Assembly: GCA_018389105.1 (NCBI GenBank)
Contig: JACATO010000611.1
Span: 124,001-188,000 of the forward strand
Direction of reading: 5' to 3'
From: Nautilus pompilius
Taxonomy: Eukaryota > Mollusca > Cephalopoda > Nautilida > Nautilidae
Length of the DNA: 64,000 bases
A model generated the notes under the pieces. It searched no databases. It was not told the origin of the DNA and saw nothing but the letters and a program-made list of their open reading frames with translations. Below, piece by piece: positions 57,220-64,000 of the stretch (position 1 is its first letter; every line of letters begins with the position of its first letter). A program made the translations under genes and the position numbers.

Positions 57220-58110
57220 GTTGTGAGTGAGTTAGTATTTGGCATGTACCCTTATCTTTATACAGAGCATGGCATCTTCTTGTTTTCATGCACCTGTACA
57301 GGTTATTAATGACTGTGTATTGTTGTTCCAAATATCCTGTAGCACTTTCCACAATTCATCCAAGGTTTGGTTGAATCTCGTAGCCTCAATGATACACATA
57401 TCAGACTTTGCACAAGTCGAGGCTTCTTTGTGAGTATTCCATCAGCCTCTTCTCATTCCAGATAGTTTTTCATCACAATGGCTGTATACCTGGTCATTGT
57501 CCATTGTCATGTTGGAAGATGAGTTCCCACACAATGAAATATCTCTGAGAGAATGACGATGGATGAGAACCTGTCTATACATGTCACCAGTCAATATGCC
57601 TTTGGTTTTATTCAAATCTCTGATATCCTCGCTAATGTCCAACTTCACATTTGCACTGATCAACCCACATGCTTCAGTCTAGCTGTTTATTATTTCGAAA
57701 CAGTTCAACTTTGACTCATTTTTAAAAAGTACATTCTTCCAGATTTGGTCATCCCACTGTTTTATTTACCTTGCTTTTTGGTTGTTTCTCCATAGCAAAA
57801 GTATTTGGACAGTTACATATATAATGAAACTACACTTTGCACTAATAGGTAGATAATGGCCATACTTGCAGGTAAGTCATGGCTCATTATCTGTCACATA
57901 GAGAACATACTCTGAGGTACTTAACACCACTTTTGAAAAATTTTGGCTTTCTTCCTTAAGCATATCTATTGTCAACAGTACCAGTTTCAAGTATCCTTCT
58001 CATCTTTCTTCAGTTCCTAAAACTAAATTGGGCTGCAATCTGATGCACAGAGTAGCCTCCACTAGCTAAGATTTTGATTTCTGTTTATAATGTGAAATTT
58101 TCTTCCCAGA
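57220..58110 (-). pseudogene. Tc1-like transposase remnant
   Basis: Minus-strand reading gives LASGGYSVHQIAAQFSF (about 58030-58070), the paired-like helix-turn-helix, and KQWDDQIWKNVLF with VKVELFRNNK (about 57700-57780), matching the W-D-KDWKKVIWSDESKFNLF block around the first catalytic Asp. GILTGDMYRQVLIHRHSL and MTMDNDQVYSHC follow, where QQDNDPKH would be. RFNQTLDELWKVLQDIWNNN (about 57310-57370) is the WEVLQ-WN block near the C-terminus. All three catalytic Asp regions are eroded and stops are frequent. The order and spacing fit one full-length ancestral transposase. Confidence 0.65.
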
Positions 58111-59830
58111 AGCCATAGTATTTAATTCACGATACTAAAATGATGTCACTGTCTATATATTTATAGTCATTTTGCAGGTGTGGTATGGCACTTTCTGATT
58201 GCCTGAATGACAATCAATCACAGCATACTATATAATTACCTGACTGTACTATGGAACATTTCATATGAAATATGATTCTATCATGTTATTTGCATTTTAT
58301 ACTCAGTTTTTCCTGTTTCCATAATCATTTCCAAAACAGTATTTACACAAACACACACACGCATGTGCCAGTTATGTCATCATTTAACATAACAATATTC
58401 ATAAAGCAACAGATCAGCTCCTTCCTCAAGTGTCTCCATCAAGACAGTAGTCTGTCCTCCTTATGTCCATGTAATATCAGAAAACCGTAACTCTATATAT
58501 TGGAAGTTACATATTATTGGCTTTAGTAGCAACCCAACTCCACACAAACTCTTAGTGCTGAGACACCATAACTGGAAAATTTACTAGCAAAGTGATCTGA
58601 TAAATTTCACCATATCTGCCACACTTGAAAAGATGCGGGTTGTGGAAAATACCACAAAAAGAACTAAAACCTAATCCATTATTTCATCCTCATGCAGCAC
58701 CAAGACCAAAGGTGGCTCTACTCAATATTAAAGCAATTTCCTACTTTTCTAGAGAGTGTTTATTTCAACAAACTGAAATGATAATTCATTATTAAATTCA
58801 TTTCACTGAATTATTCAATATCATTCAAAAATCTATGTTACTAGATTTTTTCTTCATAAAGCTGGTAAAAAAAAAGCCATTTTAATATTTGTCTGAACTG
58901 TTAATCTGTAAAATAGTAATAGTTGATAATAATAAAAGCAAAATCATATTTAACTCAATACATCTCGGTGCATTTTTCCTTTCAGAAGACTGAATGTTTC
59001 TACAGAATCAAAAGCAATTGTAAAACATTATTCAATTTAGACAAACTCAAATCTTTCTGAAACAAGACAAATCAACTGCTTTATTCAGATAATTTCTTTA
59101 TTTTATATAAAGAAAATGTGACAACATCCAGGGTTCATATTTACATTCTTTTACAATCAGCTATTGAATTGATTTGTTAAAATCCTAGAAGTACAATAAT
59201 AAAGAATTCTTTGGTTTGTTTATTTAAATAACATTTTAAAATAGTTGTTGAGCCTCAACATGGAGCATCATCAAACAGGATATATGATTGTTTAGTCTCG
59301 ACATGAAAAATGTTTGTTGAATTTAATGAATGCATAAATTTCTCGATATAGTCACTGTGGCAAAAAAATATAAACCAATCAATCACTGTTGCATTGAAAC
59401 TTGCATTTATAATTAATTACACTCTTTTAAGGGTGTAGCTAGAGACTGCATGTGAAAGGTTATTATTTTATTGTCCAAACCCTACAAATTCTTACTATTT
59501 TAGCTACACTGTCTTTTTAAGTTCAAGCATTCTGGAAAGATATTACATTTTGAAAAATATAGCTTGTACAGTATATATCAGTAGCTCGTATCTTTACTAT
59601 TCTTCTCAGTAAAGTGAATCCCAAGGAACTAGAAGTGCAATGAGAAAAAAATATTCTTTCAGAGTTTTCTACAGGAATAACTTTATTAAGTTAATTTGAA
59701 AACATCTTCCATTAAATTTGCTTGTTGGTATGCATTGATTATAAAATAGAATCAAAATTTTAAAAGTGAAAACTGTCAAAAAATAAAGGCACAATAGTTA
59801 TAGAAACCATAAGCAGGGGTGCTAAACAGA
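58111..59830. other. Unassigned DNA, includes the likely 3' UTR of the SLC7-like exon
   Basis: AT-rich. Minus-strand AATAAA candidates (TTTATT on the + strand, for example near 59098) lie downstream of the stop at 59831. Nothing else is recognised. Confidence 0.3.
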
Positions 59831-59952
59831 TTACTTATCCAAGACTTTAGTAATACTGTAAATACATTTGGCTTTCCTTTGCTCACAAAGAATTTGATTT
59901 CTCTGTCTTTCCTTGCTCTTCCATACACCATAACAAAAATATATTAAAAACC
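59831..59952 (-). CDS. Possible terminal exon of a cationic amino-acid transporter (SLC7/CAT-like)
   Basis: A polypyrimidine acceptor (ATTTTCTTTTCAG) ends at 59953, and the following minus-strand frame reads (G)FLIYFCYGVWKSKERQRNQI, then a basic tail, ending with TAA at 59833-59831. In SLC7A1-4 type transporters the last membrane helix ends in G-x-x-I-Y-F-x-Y-G followed by H/W-S-x-E, which matches well. This is inferred from a short motif. No other transporter exon was found between here and the window end, which is odd given that upstream exons should lie at higher coordinates. It might be a displaced duplicate exon, or the remaining exons may be beyond 64 kb. Confidence 0.45.
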
Positions 59953-60030
59953 CTGAAAAGAAAATAGATATTTTCTTAAACTGTTTTTTTTTTTTTTGCT
60001 TTTACAAACTTCTCCATGAAAGAAAAAATA

Positions 60031-60612
60031 CAGTTGCCCCCAGGTATTCGTGTGGGGTTTCGTTCCTAGAGCACCCACGAATATTGGACGTGGTCCATAA
60101 AAATGCCTATAAATGTCAAAATATAACGTAACATATAATAAAAAAATGTAAGTAAATATATAATAATAAAAAATACAAAACTCAGAGAAACACTCGAGAT
60201 AGCTACACGCGGTAAACTGGGATGATGCGAGGCTGCTGGGCTGCATCTGCCTGAGACAGCACAAGGTGGGCAGCAGCCAATCAGCAGCAAGGAAAAATGA
60301 GTAACGCTCTCGGATTGGCTACTTTCAAACCTCCAGCCAATAGTGTTTATTTTATATTGATATTTTACTGAATTTACATTAGTATTTATATTACAAAATT
60401 AGTAAATTATATTGTTATTAATAATTTAGCATTAAAAAGCATGAAAAAATATATATTGCCACGAAAAAAGCCATAAAAAAATTGCAGAAGGTATTTGCAA
60501 TTCCGCGAATATGCGGGGGGTTCCACCAACAATTATTAATTAGGTTCTAAGGAAAATTCCGTGAATAACCAGGGCTGCGAATGCCGAACCGCAATTACAT
60601 GGAGGTTGACTG
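60031..60612. mobile_element. Tigger/pogo-type MITE
   Basis: The left end CAGTTGCCCCCAGGTATTCG (60031) and the complement of the right end CAGTCAACCTCCATGTAATT (ending 60612) are imperfect inverted repeats, with TA on each side (60029-60030, 60613-60614). Interior GAATAT, CCGCGAATATGCGGGG and CCGTGAATAACCAGGGC motifs are typical of Tigger-derived MITEs. It is 582 bases and non-coding. It lies only 79 bases upstream of the SLC7-like exon's acceptor. Confidence 0.7.
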
Positions 60613-60614
60613 TA

Positions 60615-62979
60615 TATATATTTAGCAAGGGAAATGGCATTGCTGTGTTCCTAAATTCATTTTTCAGCTGAGTATCCCATGTACAGTATTTACTGTTTTG
60701 AAAAACCAGACTTACACATCAAATAATATTCACCAAGAATTTTTAAAAACATAACAAATTTAGAAACTAATATTTTAAAATGGACATTACCACCAGTTAT
60801 TTATGCAAATTGGTTGTTCAAACATTGGTCACTTTTTTTCCCAATTAATAAATAGAAATACTAACAATACATGATATGAACCCTGATTGTTAGTGATGGG
60901 GAAAGGAAAAGATGCATATTATTGAAAGAATTGAGGTGTGACTGCAGTGGCTTCTAACAAATATATCAACTCTCATGTATTTCACTAATTTCTCATGAGT
61001 TTATAGAGAGCAGTGAGTTTTTCATACAATGAGTAAAATAATTCTTTTATAACATGACAAAACATCACAAAAGAGAAAGTGCAACACAAGTTGCAGTGTC
61101 TTTTATTTACTCTCCACTGCACAATAAACAGTCGGTCAGTTTGCTTTCCACGATTTTTTCCAATATACACTGTACACAAGTAAAGGGGGCAACAATCCAA
61201 TGATAATGGAGCTCTGTCGAAATATTTTGTGTCATTTGTCAAGAGACAGCACTAAAAAGGCTTTTTGAAATTTTTTTGGTATTGTTGAGAAGGGGTCTTA
61301 CTCTAACCTCACACTATGTCCACTTTCTGTGAAAGAAATGGCTGGGAAATGAAGCAGAACAATCAAAAGCTTAGCAAAAAATCAGAGAGCTACATGGCGC
61401 CAACAGGCGAGAGCTATGAGAACGAAGCTGGTTGGGATAAGACTGGTTTGGAATAGAGAAAACGTGTCACAGGATCTGACAAACCTAAAACACAAAACAG
61501 ATTTTCTGACTAACATTATTTGTAAATTGTTGAAATTATATTTTCTAAAAGAATTACTGGAATTTAGTTTGTTAATCAGAAATTATTTTTTTATTTAGAT
61601 ATTACCTTTCTGCATAAAAATAATTTATTTAATAATAATAATAATAATAATAATAATGCATAAAGTTAGAGGACAAAAAAATAAAGAAGCCTCATTTAGG
61701 ATTATTGAAACCAGAAAATTTGGAAGATATTTATTTATTTTTATTATTTTTTTTAAAGTTTTTTCCATGTTAATATCAACAATGGATAAATTTCCTGCCA
61801 ATCTAATCTGTTATGTCAGCAGTGAACTTTTAAAGTTAATTACTCTTTATTTTTTTAACTTTAAAAGTAACTTTGCTATGTAGTTTTTTTAGTTTTAGTT
61901 CACAACTTATGATCACTTTGTACATATAATATTAAGTTAACTTACTACTTTTTTTAAAAAGTTTTTGTTTGATTATGTGAAACAGAAAAACAAACAAACA
62001 ATGGATCTACACAATCTACAGCTGTTAAAATTAAATTTAAAAATTATCTAAATATTAATTCTAGCTTATACATTTATTGTCTTACACATATTTTGCAAAT
62101 GCTTTTATCCTTTTGTTGAACAATTACAGCTTTAAAATTCCCATAAAATATCAAAGCTTGCAGAGTTTAAACTCTCTCTCTCCCTTTCACACACACAAAG
62201 TAATGTCAGACTCAAATGGGCACAGCGGCAAAAAGTGTCAGTGAGAGCCAATTTAGCAACGATCAGGGTCAGATGGTGCATAAGGAAACATAACTGGTGT
62301 GGTAGGGAACACATGGGGATGTGTAAGCATGATGATGGGGCTGTTGACCTATCATCTTTCAATATTTTGATTTGTGTCACTGAGCTAAAATTTCTTCATT
62401 TTGCAAGATTGGTCATGCATGATCATTCTTTCTCATCAGTTATTATGTATCAATTTCATCCTCATCTTATTCTTTTTAATGGCTAAACATTATTCAATGC
62501 AACTTTGCGCTAACAATTAAAGATATTCACATTAATGTTATGAATAAAAAAGCACATTCTTCAAGTGGTACATAGTCATCCTTGTATTTATATATAAATG
62601 TGCTTTAAATTTTCCAACATACAATAAAAATATTCATTTAAAAATTTTAATAATTTAGTAACTTATTTCAGTATTATCAATAATATACAGCATAACCAAA
62701 CTTTACTACTGAAAGCTTCACCATTAGCTAACACAAATTAGTGTATAACAAAGCTGTAGCTTTTTTGTTTTTTAATGCAAAGAAAATCCTTAGCTTGTAA
62801 AAATATCCATCATATTTGATAAATGTTAGCAGATAAATAACTTCCAGAGATCATTTCCATCTTTTTCATTCTTAGCATATATTTTGTTTCAAAATGCTAA
62901 AGATATCAGTAGTGAAAAGAAGAACAGCAGCTCCTAGATTTCTTAGCCACATTTGATTTCACGGTTGTTATTTTTTAAA
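60615..62979. other. Unassigned DNA with a (TAA)n run
   Basis: AT-rich; a perfect TAA/AAT run at 61630-61657. No SLC7-like exon was recognised in this interval. Confidence 0.35.
61630..61657. repeat. (TAA)n microsatellite
   Basis: Nine perfect AAT/TAA units. Confidence 0.85.
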
Positions 62980-63079
62980 TTATTCATCTTCATCACTAAG
63001 CTGGTGCAAACAAGTTGATAATTCTCTGTATGTCGGGATGTGCTGTGCCAAATGCCATAGGTCAGGTAGATAATAAGGC
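62980..63079 (-). CDS. Proposed terminal exon of an unrecognised minus-strand gene
   Basis: The acceptor TTGCTTTTCCTACAG precedes the exon, whose minus-strand translation is PYYLPDLWHLAQHIPTYREL followed by STCLHQLSDEDE and TAA at 62982-62980. It needs two bases from an upstream exon, which the exon at 63914-63969 supplies. The aromatic-rich start and the acidic end look like real protein, but I do not recognise the family. Confidence 0.45.
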
Positions 63080-63913
63080 CTGTAGGAAAAGCAACAAGGG
63101 ATGTAAGCATATATCAAAATGTCAGGTAAAAACATACAAAACCAATATAAGAAACTATTCATGTGAGTTATCTTCAATGTGGGATTGAATGAGAAATGAA
63201 AATTAACACAGTCAACACCACATTGTCAAGTTGCACATATGCATAAGGGAACTACTGTGCACAGTTTATATCATCCATAAATATGTTACGTTCAATATAG
63301 GTCGGTATAAAAAGCAATTGGTGAGTTATAAGAATTGCAGTGCAATTGAATGTGCATTGGAATGGTAGCAAAGTATAAAAAAAATTAAATCAAGAATGAA
63401 TAAAAGAGCATTTGTTAAGATCCTATATTACATTTTAAAAGTAGATAATCATGATACCATGCTGCAACATGTTCCAAAAAACATTTTTGACAACTCACTT
63501 TGAAATTTTATCAATGATCATCACAACCTGAAGAAACCGATGATCTCATTTTAAGCCATTAATCTAATTTCCATTTATGTCAAGAATGTTGAGAACTTAC
63601 CTGATGAGTGAATATTAGTTAGAATCCAAATAAATGCTATTGACTGTTTTTTTTACCATAGGACATAACGCGTCTGGAGCAAAAGAAGAGAGAGTTTGGG
63701 GCATAACAAGCAGGAGGAATAACTCAATGAATTTATTTTATACCATACAGCCTGGGTTATTCAGTATTTTTTGTTTGTTTATAAAAAATAAGTTTGTACT
63801 ATGCCACGTTTGTATCTTTTTTTTCTGTAAACCATAACACATGCATAGAATTTTACATGAGTATTATTAAAGTCAATGACAAATTCCATAAGAAAAGCTC
63901 AAAGAATGGATAC

Positions 63914-63969
63914 CTGAATACAGTCTGCCTTGGAGACTGCAGCTCCAACGAAAGATCCATCGACACATA
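63914..63969 (-). CDS. Proposed penultimate exon of the same gene
   Basis: The acceptor TTGATACAG lies on the minus strand (CAG at 63972-63970) and the donor is CAG|GTATCC at 63914/63913. In the phase that joins the terminal exon it reads YVSMDLSLELQSPRQTVF. Another frame of the same stretch reads FDTVCVDGSFVGAAVSKADC, which also looks protein-like, so the frame is not certain. The exon may extend beyond the window end. Confidence 0.35.
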
Positions 63970-64000
63970 CTGTATCAAAGTTGTACAGAAAGAAAACAGA

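Noticed and set aside
57796-57815. GCAAAAGTATTTGGACAGTT as a Tc1-type terminal inverted repeat
   Set aside because: It lies in the middle of the Tc1-like transposase remnant rather than at an end; coding similarity continues on both sides.
63601-63643. Possible 43-base minus-strand exon before a GTAAGT donor (IAFIWILTN)
   Set aside because: The acceptor region is A-rich without a pyrimidine tract, and its phase does not connect the neighbouring exons.

Overview
The window is AT-rich, intron-bearing animal DNA. Coding sequence is sparse and spliced, CpG is scarce outside one patch at about 44.7-46.9 kb, and decayed DNA transposons and non-LTR retrotransposons are plentiful. The mix (mariner, Tc1-like, Tigger/pogo, BED-finger hAT and an I/Jockey-type LINE with a TAA-like tail) suggests an invertebrate, possibly an arthropod such as a chelicerate. 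That assignment is a guess from repeat content, not a demonstration.

Left third (about 0.8-21.2 kb, + strand): an SFI1-like centrin-binding-repeat gene whose 5' end probably lies outside the window. Eight exons were read by eye from splice sites and reading phase. They include a 1.58-kb exon made of about nine 55-residue repeat units, and a terminal exon followed by AATAAA. Its introns hold transposase remnants (4.1-4.8 and 7.7-8.3 kb), a complete-ended mariner (11.79-13.05 kb), a decayed coding-like tract around that mariner, and a dimeric retroposon-like repeat full of short hairpins (about 20.0-20.83 kb).

Middle (21.2-46.9 kb): mostly non-coding DNA with an internally deleted hAT (25.3-26.4 kb), a pogo-like MITE (29.3-30.1 kb), a Tigger copy (37.1-39.55 kb), a hAT MITE (40.2-40.6 kb) and LINE remnants. 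A minus-strand gene is proposed here. It has a 27-codon first exon in the CpG-rich patch (46.44 kb) and a 665-codon terminal exon (33.05-31.05 kb) in matching phase, giving a roughly 692-residue Asn/Ser-rich protein that I do not recognise.

Right third (46.9-64 kb): a transposon-rich stretch. It holds an unassigned conserved mobile-element-like ORF abutting a hAT fragment, a mariner with TA duplications, and a 4.95-kb hAT into which an I-like LINE has inserted; the hAT duplication matches at 7/8 bases and the LINE duplication at 10/10. A Tc1-like remnant and a Tigger-type MITE follow. Two minus-strand host-like pieces lie at the end: a terminal exon resembling the C-terminus of SLC7 cationic amino-acid transporters (59.83-59.95 kb) and an unrecognised two-exon 3' end (62.98-63.97 kb).

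All calls come from reading sequence, splice signals and translated motifs; no database search or expression evidence was available.
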